Below are positions 1-15,748 of a stretch of 64,000 nucleotides of DNA, in pieces; positions within the stretch are counted from its first letter, which is position 1, and each line of letters begins with the position of its first letter. This DNA is from Umbelopsis ramanniana AG. Lineage: Eukaryota; Mucoromycota; Umbelopsidomycetes; Umbelopsidales; Umbelopsidaceae. The DNA is taken from assembly GCF_025399195.1 (NCBI RefSeq), contig NW_026252107.1, positions 124,001 through 188,000 of the forward strand, in the 5' to 3' direction. A program made the translations under genes and the position numbers. The notes below the pieces were generated by a model. The model was not told the DNA's origin. It did no database searches and worked only from the letters and a program-made list of their open reading frames with translations.

Positions 1-650
1 CCAGGATCTTGGTGAATACCAATTGTTGCAAGAAATGAACAATGTCTGGACTAACAGCGAAGGCTCCACCGACTCATTCTGGGCTCACGGTACGTAGTTG
101 GGATTAAATTCGCAGGCTCCATATTTTCAGTTTTCCTTTGCTAACGTAAACATATATTGTAGAATGGGGCAAGCACGGTACCTGCTTCTCTACTTTCAAC
201 CCCTCCTGCTACAGCAATTACAAGACCGGACAAGAAATGGCTGATTTCTTCCGCATGACCGTTAACTTCTACCACAAGTTCAATGTCTACAAGGCTCTTG
301 AACGTCACAATATTGTCCCCGGTCACAAGTACAAGACTGAACAATTCACCAAGGCTCTCGTTAAGGAATTCGGAACCGTTCCTAACCTTCAATGCGATTA
401 CACCACTGGCGAGTTGAACGCTGTCTGGCTCTACTTCCATGCTAAGGTAAGCATTTACTTTCACAAGCAATAGAAAGCATTAGTTTGTTAACCATTTTTT
501 TTTTGGCAGGGACCCGTTCGCAACCTTGAGCTTCGCCCCACTGTTCCCAACGCTGCCAACGGATGCAATGACACCATCCCCTACCCCACCAAGTACCCTG
601 GCGAAATCAACGGCCACTACCCTGAGCTTACCACCAAATTTAATTTCTAA
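1..650 (+). CDS. RNase T2 family ribonuclease, 3' part (5' end outside window)
   Basis: Endoribonuclease of the T2/Rh family, normally secreted or vacuolar, cleaving single-stranded RNA through a 2',3'-cyclic phosphate. Visible exons are 1..89, 163..446 and 510..650, joined in frame by two short GT-AG introns; the first intron has a CTAAC branch-point-like site at 141-145. Joining exons one and two rebuilds the second conserved active-site segment, FWAHEWGKHGTC, with its catalytic His, Glu, Lys and His. Downstream are the spaced cysteines typical of fungal RNase Rh-type enzymes (NPSCYSNY, LQCDY, NGCND). The protein ends in KFNF and TAA at 648-650. The signal peptide and first active-site motif lie upstream of the window, so secretion is assumed from the family. 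Confidence 0.93.
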
Positions 651-1077
651 ATACGTCTTCGCTAGCAACGTGAGCACAAAAACTTATAGTATAATCTATG
701 TAGCCCCCAAGCGATATAATACACATGTCAGTGCCTGTGGCATTGAAACCATGCAAATGAATGACCACATCGCTCTTGAGAATTATATTGTTTAGTCTAC
801 AACGTAAGACCTGGGTTTACACACCAGTCTTGTCAGTCGCTGCATAAACGGGATCATATTTTTCAAATGTTTAAGAGTATGTATTTTTTTTTCTTGTCTG
901 TAAAAAATGGTATGAAAAAAACATACACACAATGTCTATATACAACTGCTGGGGGTGGGCATCATGAAAGGAATTTTACAAGTAGAGGAAAAGCGGTATT
1001 GAAAATGAAGAAAGAATTATTTCACAGATGTGAAAAATGGAATAGTAAAGTTGGAGGGTGTTGTTAAGTCATTTTCT
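651..1077. other. Convergent spacer between RNase T2 and PAPS reductase
   Basis: Both flanking genes end here, so this holds two 3' UTRs. It is A/T-rich with T runs near 885-893. I see no gene or RNA in it. Confidence 0.6.
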
Positions 1078-2020
1078 TTACGCTGAAGCTTCAAGAACGG
1101 GAGAAGCATGATCGGCGATTTGATGTTGCTTCTTCTGCTCTGCAAGCTGTTGCTTTGCCTTCTTTGAAGCCATGAAAGCGGCTCTCATCTTGAAATAATC
1201 CTTGTGAAGTCCACATTCGGTCTTTTCCTTGCCTTCCCATCGACCACTGCGTTCGTCATCCTTGGAAGCAGGCTTATTAGTGCTGTGCCAGTCACCAATA
1301 GAATTGTAACCTTGGTCAACAAGAGCGTTGTAAGGCACTTCGTTGGCTCTGATGTAAGTACGAACTTGTTGAAGATCCCAGTAGGCCAAAGGGTTGAGTT
1401 TGATGAGACCAGTACCGTCGACTTCAATAACGGGGATGGCAGCACGGTCACCCTTTTGGCTTCTACGACGGCCGGTGATGATGGATTTAACGTTCAATTC
1501 ATCATAAGCTCGGCGAGCGGGTTCGACTTTGACAAGAAAATCGTAAGCATCTTCATCGTTTTCCCAAAGCTTTTGTCCATGTTGACGTTCGAAATCGGCA
1601 ACGCTATCGCAATCTACTGGCTTGTAGACCTTAAGTGGAACATCGTAGGTCTCAACGCAGCGCTTAGCGAGGTCCAATGTTTCTTGGAAGTGATAAAGTG
1701 TATCCAGGAAGATGAGTGAGACGATGTGATCTTTTTGACGTTGGACGCTAATCTTATTGATCATATCGAGGGTAATCAAACCTAAGAGATCATAGATAAT
1801 TAATACCTATTTTTCAATGGCTGAAAAAAAGCTTTTTGTAGTTTGTGTACTTACCAGTCAAGCCAAAGGCTGTGGTTTGGTACAAGTTGGGCAAGTTATC
1901 GATGGCCCATTCCAAGACTTCCTGAGGAGAAAATTTTGCGAGCTGGGCATTAAGTGCTTCCAAGCGCTCAGGAGTCAAGTCATCGCCGGATTGAATGGTG
2001 TATTGTGTGCTGACAGGCAT
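1078..2020 (-). CDS. MET16: Phosphoadenosine phosphosulfate (PAPS) reductase
   Basis: Reduces 3'-phosphoadenylyl sulfate to sulfite with thioredoxin, in assimilatory sulfate reduction toward cysteine and methionine. Exons complement(1855..2020) and complement(1078..1781) are split by one 73-nt intron and give 289 aa. The adenine-nucleotide alpha-hydrolase fold is recognisable: TTAFGLTGLITLDMI near residues 50-65, a SLIFLDTLYHFQET strand-loop, TGRRRSQ, and the C-terminal KTECGLH motif with the single catalytic cysteine at about residue 245. The start is MPVSTQ at 2020; a further in-frame ATG lies upstream at 2053, but a TATATAAA box at 2094-2101 fits the nearer start. The length suits fungal PAPS reductases, and the absence of paired iron-sulfur cysteines argues against an APS reductase. 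Confidence 0.95.
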
Positions 2021-3052
2021 TTTATCTATTTTTCTATTACTGTATGAACACAAAGGTGTAGAGAAAAGTAGTCTCTGACGGAGCCGCGTTTGGTTTATAT
2101 AGTGTACGGTGCTTGATTGAAAGTGGTGGAGACACGTCGGAATTTGTAAATCTGATCACCATCTGGCCAATCGCATTGACTTGAAATTGCGAAATTCGAC
2201 TCTCGTTGTTCGTCACTTAATCTAATGGACCGGCTTATAAACCCATCCATTACAAATTCTTCTCCGGCTGCCCCAGATGAATATCGCCTTAAGCGCTATT
2301 TATCGATCCTTCACCATACAATTAATAAACAATGTTTTCTTCTTTGACGATCATGTTGTAATTACCTTGTAATCTATAAGTTTAAACAATGGACCAAACC
2401 AGCCTACAGCTTTAATATACGATGAACCTTGTTCAACAATTAGGCAACAGCCAAGAAAAAAAATCGGGTCTAAGAGCAAAAGTAAATCGAAATCTCGAAG
2501 TCATCACTACAGCAACTGAGCTTTCTCCTCATAGCTGTATCAATCAAATCACTCAACCTCAGGAGAAATGTATAGTTTTATAAGCTTGGGACGGAGTCAA
2601 TGAAAAATAGTATGTGCGATCTAAAGATATGCTTTCAGGATAAACCATTCTCGAGGAGCTGGAAAAAATGCTGAGTGGTTCGGAAAAACACATCCCCAAT
2701 CACGAAATATGGGATTTTATTTCTAAAGAGCCTTCAATTCGCGAAATGGACCTGCGATAGGCATCCAGGAGGTAGCAACCAGCACTGTACAAATGCATGC
2801 CACATTCTGTAAAGGGGTTGTTATTTTTATAAAAAGTCAAAGGCGTCGTTTAACCCAGAGACATCATCTGCAATCTCACTGCCAAATATCGTACATTTGT
2901 GATTTACCAGTTTTGCACAGATCAGCCCTATCCCCAATTTACGTGCGCAGAAAATTCTGCTTTGATTTGTCAGACCCCCGCTTCTTCGTGCCAGCACGCA
3001 AGAGATTCGCGCGATATGAAATTTGATAAACCTTTCCACTTGTGACTTTACG
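2021..3052. other. Upstream region of the PAPS reductase gene, about 1 kb
   Basis: Contains the MET16 promoter at its left end. The rest is A/T-rich with only short unsupported ORFs on both strands. No tRNA or repeat was recognised. Confidence 0.5.
2094..2101 (-). promoter_or_regulatory. TATA box of the PAPS reductase gene
   Basis: Reads TATATAAA on the minus strand, 74 bp upstream of the chosen ATG at 2020. Spacing is normal for a fungal TATA box with a short leader. Confidence 0.5.
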
Positions 3053-3224
3053 ATGACTGATTCATCACCGTTGGAAAGGTATTTACTTTCATTTGAAATG
3101 TATCACCATTACAACGCCTTATTTCTTTTACAGCCGCCGAGAGCCGCGTAAGACATACGGGGTTACGTGGAGGGTTCGTCCCCGTAACCACGCTGTTGGT
3201 GATACCAAGCGGAATTCGTCATAG
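3053..3224 (+). CDS. Possible spliced micro-gene, 38 aa, unknown
   Basis: Exon 3053..3078 opens with ATG and ends at a GT donor; after a 55-nt intron ending in TTTTACAG, exon 3134..3224 continues in frame to TAG. The product is short and basic (MTDSSPLESRREPRKTYG, then arginine-rich). The ORF is tail-to-tail with the RPC1 gene, whose stop lies 103 bp away. I recognise no family. Its second exon contains a strong hairpin at 3161-3189, so the sequence may be selected as RNA rather than protein, or the frame may be chance. Confidence 0.25.
3161..3189. other. Strong hairpin in a convergent 3' region
   Basis: GGTTACG at 3161-3167 pairs perfectly with CGTAACC at 3183-3189. Inside it GGA (3169-3171) pairs with TCC (3179-3181) around a GGGTTCG loop. 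It lies inside the doubtful micro-gene and just beyond the RPC1 3' end, so it could be part of either transcript. Confidence 0.45.
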
Positions 3225-3326
3225 CACGCACACGTTATCGTCACACTCAGCAAATATAGCCACCAAGTAAAGACTGAAAGAAAATAAACCAAAAAAAAAC
3301 AAGGAAGATTTTTAATATAAAAAAAC

Positions 3327-8329
<5,003 letters not shown>

Positions 8330-9073
8330 GGCGAACACTCAGTATGGGGATGAACAAGTAGTACTGATAGTTATTTAGAGTAAATCAAGCCAAATTATAG
8401 AAATTCAGGGTTGCAAAGCATATGCAAGCAGCAAAAAAACGACTTGTCAACGAGACTTGACGAGGTCCGCAGCGAGAAAATAAAAAATTGTAACAACTGT
8501 GCAAAATTTAAGCAGTCACTCGCCACTTTTCCATTGTGTGTTTTGCTGTGCTTTCAATCCTACCATCTACAGCACCATTGGCGTGCGTTTTTGACTTTGA
8601 CTCGTTGTACATAGCGCATTAAGGCTCATAAGTAATATCTAACTTCAAAAATTGAGTTTCTCGATGAATACTTAACATGTCATAATGATTGATAATCTAT
8701 GGTAAAACCTGGGACAGACCTTGTAATTACATGGTTCATATACAAAGAGCTTCCTCCCCGGGCCTGTGTTCCATCAGGGGACCAAATCTCTACGCGCGAT
8801 TCTCACGATTTAGCCAATTGTTCAAGTGCACAAATGTTTTTGGGCTGCATTTTTATTTTATTTTACTGGCGCAAAAAAAAGAAGTACTTGAAGAAAGACA
8901 AACAATGGAAAGGAAGAAAAACGAGATCAAAGTCTGTAGAAGGCAAAACGATTAGAACCAGCAGTATTGTAGCTACACATTGTTACGTCTTCCATCTACT
9001 TACTCACTGTAAAGAGAAAATAGCGTATTGTCAGTCAGGATCATGCTTCCAATAATCGACACCAATGCACAAC
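8330..9073. other. Spacer upstream of RPC1 and downstream of PP2A B55
   Basis: Holds the RPC1 promoter side and the B55 3' end. A/T-rich, with only short overlapping ORFs on the plus strand and an A-rich stretch at 8873-8920. If the alternative splice of B55 is used, its last seven coding nucleotides are at 9000-9006. Confidence 0.5.
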
Positions 9074-11385
9074 TTACGTGAAAATAAACAGGTTGTTGGT
9101 AGCGGCAACGGCAATAGAATTTTCTTTGGGATGCCACGACGCATGCAAAATCTTCTTATTGAAGTCAATTGCATCAACATTGAAATCGTCTCGTTTTCGG
9201 TTGCCAGTCATAGTCATCTTATTCTTGGCTGAGCCCACACGCTTTGCCTTGAAAGCACTCTTATCAGCCTGCAGAGTAATATCTGACTTGCCCTCGTGGT
9301 CGTAAATGTGGAAGTAATTATTGTATGATCCGGTCAAGACGGAACTAGAAACAAGATTGATCGATATTAATGTTAAGGAGGAGGCACATATTGAATCAGA
9401 AACCATTTTGCCATAAACTGCCCATACCTTCCGTCTCCACTAAAAGTACACTCGAACTTGTCAAAGATACAATCATTTTCATACAAATCGCACAATTTGT
9501 TTCGAAGGTGATCGTGAATGTTAATAGTCTTAACAGGCTTGTTCTCCATGTTGATATCCCAAAGCTTCAGAGTGAGATAGTCACGAGAGAGGATATATCG
9601 ACCATCCTTACTGAATTTGACATCAGATATCGATGAAATGATCTCTGAAAAGAAGGATTTGTTGGAAGGATCTTCTTCTTCCTCAAAGACTGTGTTGTGA
9701 CTGAGTTTAGTATGCCATATCACTTTTCAAATGTCATTTTCGTTAGCTTTACCTTTGCTGTGCTGATCGCACAATGCCGATTCGCGCATGTCACCTAGTT
9801 TAATGGTTCCTTTGCTGCTACTATACATGAACAAGTTGCAATGAAGTGGGTGGAATTCTGCTGCGGTAATGACCTCCGTAAGTTCCTCCATGTTAACAGG
9901 CTTAATGTCGACAATGTCTAAAAACAACAATTCATCAACGTTAATAATGATCATGCTTATTTCATAGGAATAGGGAGAGGGGGGGGGAGTTCTTACTGAA
10001 GCTTTGATCTGAGACATCCAAGTTCCAAAGGTTGATTCGAAGATCATCTGCAGATATGTAGGTTTCTCCATCCGAGTTAATGGATATAGAGTTGATATGA
10101 TAAGCATGCGCTGATAAGAAATGGTAGAGTAAGTAAGGTTGAAATTCATCTACAATGCAATAGAAAGGTACGGCATACCATTTGCATAGATTTTTCGCGG
10201 GACTGCTGCAATGATTGTATCGTGATGCGTTAGCTTCGGTAAGCGCAAGTTGCCAGCAGCTATTGGAGAAGTGCCGAGATTATTGGAAGTTGGTAGACTG
10301 GGCCGGAGCATGATGCCGTCCTGATGAAGTGGGGTTTCTTGCACGATTTTTAAAGTTTTCTCGAATACCTTCCACAGTTTGATTGTTTTATCTGTAAGGC
10401 GGTCAAGGTCAGTATACAAGCCGAAAAAGTAAATGATTATATCATCACACCCGTGACTTCACGGTCATGAAAATGAAAAAGACACAAGTACCGTTGGTAG
10501 ACAAAAGGAAATGGGCAGCGTTCTGCCGCCTGCACCATTTTATCTTGTTAATCTTCTCCTCAATTTCCAAACTCTTCAGGTAATCGAATTCGGGTTCATG
10601 TGACTGAAATTCGGTATGGAATTTGTATTCGCAACCTCGTTTCTACAAAGCAGGCAATGGTATGTTAAGACGATTTGTCATGCATAGACTTCAAGCGGGG
10701 ATGAAACCGAAATAGTGCACTCACGCTTTCGTTGCGTTCAAAAAGAACGACTCTGCCACCTTTGTCACCGGTTGCAAGATAGTCACCAGTGTGATCGAAC
10801 TCCACGGTAGAGATAATATCGGCTACGGATGAAATAAAAACAATAGTAAGAGTTAGGCGTCAAAAGTATAAATTCAAAAGGAGTGTTCGGTATTCGTGGA
10901 TGGCACCATCCGTCACTTTGCAATATTAAGTCGTTATTACAAGGCGTTTATCGATAGTAATTACTCCGAATCATTTAGTATGACTACACAGGGTTGAATC
11001 GACCCGTATGAAGCAGTATCGATAGAGTATGAGGATTTGATGTTCGCGCGCAGGTCAACAACTTTTAGCGGGTCTCCTAATGTCACCTCAAAAAGCCGTA
11101 GGGTCATGGTCGTATTCGACTCGGTCATGACACTCTTGCCAACACGGATTTGAAATTATTGACAGCATCTTTGACACTAATGTGTGCGCTTGCAAACAAG
11201 GTTCGTGGATAGGTCGAGAGAAAGGGTGTAAAAAGCTCATGATCTACGCAAGTTGGAGTGCGCAGGTGGATAAAGAATAAAAATAAAAAAAAATAACAGC
11301 GATGAATACCTTCTGTAATGTCATCAGAATCTCCCTTATCACCAAAACATTGAGCGAATTTCCAGTTATGCTCAGGCTCGGCCAT
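9074..11385 (-). CDS. CDC55: Protein phosphatase 2A regulatory subunit B (B55 family, WD40)
   Basis: Substrate-selecting B subunit of PP2A, a cytosolic and nuclear Ser/Thr phosphatase controlling mitotic exit and morphogenesis. Exons on the complement: 11310..11385, 10725..10822, 10492..10642, 10179..10391, 9997..10110, 9753..9917, 9428..9689, 9074..9344; 449 aa, the usual B55 size. The family signature runs along the whole protein: [115 protein letters not shown]. Two oddities: the first intron (10823..11309) is 487 nt, far longer than any other here, and the stop TAA overlaps a perfect GTAAGT donor, so a 7-nt exon at 9000..9006 could replace the ending FIFT with FIFTE. Confidence 0.96.
10961..11128 (-). 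other. 55-codon ORF inside the long first intron of the B55 gene
   Basis: Same-strand ORF starting [19 protein letters not shown] and ending at TAA 10961-10963, lying wholly in the 487-nt intron. I recognise no domain. It may be chance, an alternative exon or a relic, and I do not call it a gene. Confidence 0.2.
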
Positions 11386-12189
11386 TGTGAAAATACAGTT
11401 ATGCGGGGAGGAGAAAGTATAAACAAGTTGCTTTGAAGGTTGTTTGCCTGTGAGGTTCTTGAGTGCGAGAGGCGCGCAATTTCAAGCAGCAGTCTCACCA
11501 AAACCAAACCCCACCTGCAAAAATGAGCATGACGTCGATACTTCCTTCACATTCTCGTCTCAGCTCACTGTAACTTTTTTCCAAACCGTACAGGCAGCAA
11601 CAACTAAATATACCAAATGTCTGGTTTAACTGTCATCTGGGTCTTTCTGCTATGCACCCTTATTAGCGTGGCCTCTTATTTTGTCATACCTAAAAGCTCT
11701 AATCAAACGTAGGTCGATCTTCATGTTGATGCGGAATCCGACTCATGATACTAAAACTGATTATACCCGACAGTGTCATACGAACGTGTATTATCCTTTC
11801 CATAGGCTGCTGCTACCTCATGTAAGATCTGTTTATATGTTTATATGTATATATTGTATCTCATGCCTTACTGAAGTACGATTGTGTTTTTTTTTGTATC
11901 TATAGGTGGGCGATAACTTACATGGCTCAACTGCACCCTGTCGTCAACCCCATACGATCTGATTTACGAGGCCATCACGAATAAAAATTGCCTCATACAT
12001 TCATGTAGACTTACTACCTTCGCACATCCTCGTTTTTTTTTTTTTTTGTCGTTTCTTTACATTATTAAAACTCGTCCACTCTTGGCGACCAGAAACTTTG
12101 CTGTCTGCCACGTTGGTGGGCTCTATGTGGCGGACATTTAATGATTTTGTCTCTAATGGTTGGCCCTTGAATCTTATGGTCTTCCACTA
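11386..12189. other. Divergent spacer between PP2A B55 and ALG7
   Basis: Both flanking genes start at its edges. It carries a T15 run at 12034-12048 about 140 bp before ALG7 and no convincing ORF. TTG at 12160 is in frame with ALG7 but directly follows a stop. Confidence 0.5.
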
Positions 12190-13768
12190 ATGCTTTCACA
12201 ATCAACCCTCTTTGGCTTAGCAGTAGCGACGTTGGCCTCTATGGCTGCCATAATACGTTATTCCCATGATACTTTGACCATTTCATTGGGATTTGCAACT
12301 ATTGCTGGCGTTGTATCTTACTATATGCTGCCACAGCTGATTCCCGTCTTCATCCTTTCCAACATTGTCGGCAAGGATGTTCTCAAGAAGGACCGGCCAG
12401 TGCTGTACGTGTCTCGAGATAAATAATAAGCTATTTATTTTTATTCTATCCGTTAGCAGCTTTTTCTAATCAAATCACCCGTTTACCTCAGAGCCGAGAC
12501 AATGGGACTGCCAGCCGCCATCATTTATCTCGTAGCCATGTTTCTGTTCGTTCCTTTTCCCTTCATGTCTTTCTTCAACGGAAATGCGACTTTGGTGCAT
12601 GACGAACAACCTATTGCTGGAGTTTTTCCTTACCACAAAGTAGGTACATCAGTAATGTTCGTGTTGAGATCATGGCGTTAACAAGCTTTGTAATTCAGCT
12701 GTCGGAAATTCTCTCTGCACTTCTCGCAATCCAATCCATGGCATTACTAGGATTTGCTGATGATGTTTTTGACGTTCGATGGCGTTATAAAGTATGGTTT
12801 CCTGCAATCGCGGCCATACCGTTGTTGATCGTCTACTACACCAACTTTGGAGTGACTTGGGTAATGGTACCCTTACAACTTCGGCCTTACCTTGGCGAAT
12901 TAGTAGAATTGGGTAAGTCAATTAGGCTGTAAGGATTGTATATAGACATGTGACTGAGAATTACTCCTATAGGATGGCTGTACTATGTATTTATGTTGTT
13001 ATACTCTGTGTTTTGCACACACAGTATCAACATTCTTGCTGGAATCAATGGTTTAGAGGCTGGCCAATCGATAGTCATCGCGCTCTCAATCGCTATCAAC
13101 GATCTGCTGTTTATTCAGGATAAGCAGGCAACTTCACCCGCTGTTGAAACACATTTATTCAGCTTATACCTTATACTACCCTTCATCGGCGTGACAGCTG
13201 GCCTGTTATGGCATAATTGGTGCGTTTGAACTTGAGGTTGAAGCGCTCTGTTCCTCAGTGCTGACAATGTACTTTACGCAGGTATCCAGCTCGACTTTTT
13301 GTTGGAGACACATATTGCTACTTTGCTGGAATGACATTTGCTGTTGTCGGAATACTTGGGCACTTTACAAAGACACTCATGCTGTTCTTTATACCCCAAA
13401 TCTTCAACTTCATATACTCAGCACCGCAAATCTTCCGATTGATCGAATGCCCTCGTCACCGCATGCCAAAGTACAACCCTGAGACTAACAAACTCGAACC
13501 ATCCATGGCATCTCTCCAGAAAAAACCAGTCGGAAAACTTGGAAAGATTATCCTGAAATTATTCTCTACGTTTGGACTGGTTCGCATTATTTACAACGAG
13601 CAAGGAGAGCCGACAGATTGCAATAACTTTACTCTCATCAATTTGGTATTGGTCTGGTTCGGGCCCATGAACGAAGGGAAAACCACAGCGGTTATACTTC
13701 TCATTCAGGGACTCTGCAGCTGTATAGGATTTTTCATTCGATACAAGTTGGTGCAATATGTATATTAA
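12190..13768 (+). CDS. ALG7: UDP-GlcNAc:dolichyl-phosphate GlcNAc-1-phosphotransferase
   Basis: First enzyme of N-glycan precursor assembly, transferring GlcNAc-1-P from UDP-GlcNAc to dolichyl phosphate on the cytosolic face of the ER; the target of tunicamycin. Exons 12190..12404, 12492..12639, 12699..12912, 12973..13219, 13282..13768; 436 aa with about ten hydrophobic helices. Diagnostic motifs are LGFADDVFDVRWR, NILAGINGLEAGQS and [20 protein letters not shown], then a GILGHFTKT helix and the CPRHRMPKYNP loop. The start is the first in-frame ATG (MLSQSTLFGL); an in-frame TAA at 12154-12156 blocks extension. All splice phases agree and no key residue looks missing. Confidence 0.96.
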
Positions 13769-14103
13769 GGTGTCCTCACCGAACAAAATATACGTAAGCA
13801 TGGTGTCATGCAACCTTGTAACCTTTAGGGCTTGGATTAATGACCAAGACAGAATAGACACCTCTCGGGAGCTATCATCGTAATTGAACATAAAATAATA
13901 AGCTTCATTCAAAGAAAGAAATGGCTTATTTACGGTAAAGAAAGGTCCTGCATGTTGAAAGGGATTGATTGCAGCTAGTCGGACTGCTAAAAGTCCCAGC
14001 CGTCTGATGGACAAAAAATAAGAGAAAAAATCCACCTGCTAGCATTTCCACCTTTAAGCATTGCTTCTTTTCTTAACAAAAGTTTTTGATCACCACCAGC
14101 TGA
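13769..14103. other. Spacer between ALG7 and the CDF transporter
   Basis: Contains the ALG7 3' UTR and the promoter of the next gene. A minus-strand ORF across 13559-14035 is a shadow of the ALG7 3' end. Confidence 0.5.
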
Positions 14104-15569
14104 ATGTCCATATCACCCAGTCGAGAGCGTGGAAGATCGCGAAGACGTAGCTGCTCGCGGCGTCCCTCTTCCATTTCAATACAAGAGACGGTTAAACCGG
14201 CGCCGACTCGATTCCGAGCTCTTCGAATGGACGAAGCGCAAATTGCAACGATAAAGAATCGCAAAGTTCGCGAGTTTTATGAAGTAGATATATTTCAAAC
14301 TACTTTTTACCAATATTATACCGCTTTGACTAATATAGCGTATTTTTGCATCCTTAGCATCAAAATGAAATGGTCGATCGATTTTTGGAAGTTGATCATA
14401 TCATCGAATCCTTGGAACGAGGAGAAAATCCTCTTGAAAATATTACAAACGAGGTTGAAGATGAAGAAAGCGGTATAGCAAATGGGTCTAGCGAGCCATT
14501 ACTGGCGAAACCAAACTTAAGGAAGTCTCACTCCTCGACTATCGTTCACCTGGCGATCAATTTGTCCATGTTGGCCAATGTCGTACTTTTTGTGACCAAG
14601 GTCGTAACTGCCTACGTATCTAATTCTATATCTATTTTGGCATCCGCTTTCGAGACACTTCTAGACCTGCTATCAAATGCCATCATTTGGTACACAATCA
14701 GAGTTATTAAGCATGAGGATTATTACGGATACCCTATTGGAAAGGTAACCACACCAAGCCAGAGAGAAAGTGCTTTTGGTCAAATTTTGTAACCATTTTT
14801 ATTATACAGTCGCGTATGGAACCCTTGGGAATCGTTATATTTGCTGTTATTACTACTACATCTTTTACCCAAGTGCTAATCACTTCCGCTGAGCGACTAA
14901 TGGACCCGGATAATTCTTCTGAGGTTATCGATTTAAGCTTTGCCTCTATTGCAGTATTGGTAGCGAATATTATCATCAAGGCAATCTTATGGCTCTGGTG
15001 TAGATCGATTAAAGGAAGTTCCAGTGTTCAAGCACTCGCTCAAGACCACGAAAACGATGTCGTATTTAATATTGCAGCGACTATTTGTCCGCTAGTCGGT
15101 ATATGGACTAAACTTGGTTGGATTGATCCTGTAGGCGGTATACTTTTGTCCATATACATCATTTACGAATGGATGGCGGTTTTATTGGACAACATCCGAC
15201 GACTGAGTGGACGTGCAGCCACGATTGATGATATCAAGCAATTGACGTACATGGCATATCGGTTCTCTTCTCAGATTGAAGCTATAGAAACAGTTAGGGC
15301 ATACTATGTTGGAGACAAGCTTTTTGTCGAGGTTGATATTGTCATGCCACCTGATATGCTAGTCCATATTGCCCACGATATAGCCGAAGCGCTTCAGAAT
15401 GCACTGGAGCTCATGGAGAATGTAGAAAGAGCGTTTGTTCATATAGATTATAACACAACTCATACGCATGAGGTATTTAAAATCATTTCTATTTCAACCA
15501 ACATATTTTCCAGCAGATTTACTAACATTAATGACAACATTGACTTTACAGCATACCCAGGCATTTTGA
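14104..15569 (+). CDS. Cation diffusion facilitator (CDF) metal transporter
   Basis: Divalent metal/proton antiporter of an internal membrane or the plasma membrane. Exons 14104..14283, 14358..14744, 14810..15472, 15552..15569; 415 aa. An arginine/serine-rich cytosolic N terminus leads to FYEHQNEMVDRFLEVDHI, then six hydrophobic helices. Helix 2 carries FETLLDLLSN (E-x3-D), followed by YYGYPIGKSRMEPLGI; before and in helix 5 lies AQDHENDVVFN. Such acidic/Asn pairs in place of the HxxxD of zinc CDFs suggest Mn or Fe rather than Zn, which is inference. A cytosolic ferredoxin-like tail (VRAYYVGDKLFVEVDIVMP) ends in His-rich THTHEHTQAF. The last exon is only 18 nt, coding HTQAF and the stop. The substrate is not determined. 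Confidence 0.9.
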
Positions 15570-15748
15570 CATTAAGCACTGGGATTTTCGATAGACAAAA
15601 TAAAAAAATTTCATTGGAGGAACACAATTTTTTCCCTTCGCTCGCCCGGTTCACTTCTCTTCCGTTTCTACCTTTTTTTTTTTTTTGCTACCTTGTCTTT
15701 TTTTTTAACCTTACACGTGCTGGTCTGCTGTAATCTAAGTTAGAAGAC

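Noticed and set aside
1204..1719. 171-codon plus-strand ORF
   Set aside because: Antisense shadow of the PAPS reductase exon.
12809..12822. CGGCCATACC, resembling the start of 5S rRNA
   Set aside because: It lies within the ALG7 coding exon (AAIP of a membrane helix) and no further 5S sequence follows.
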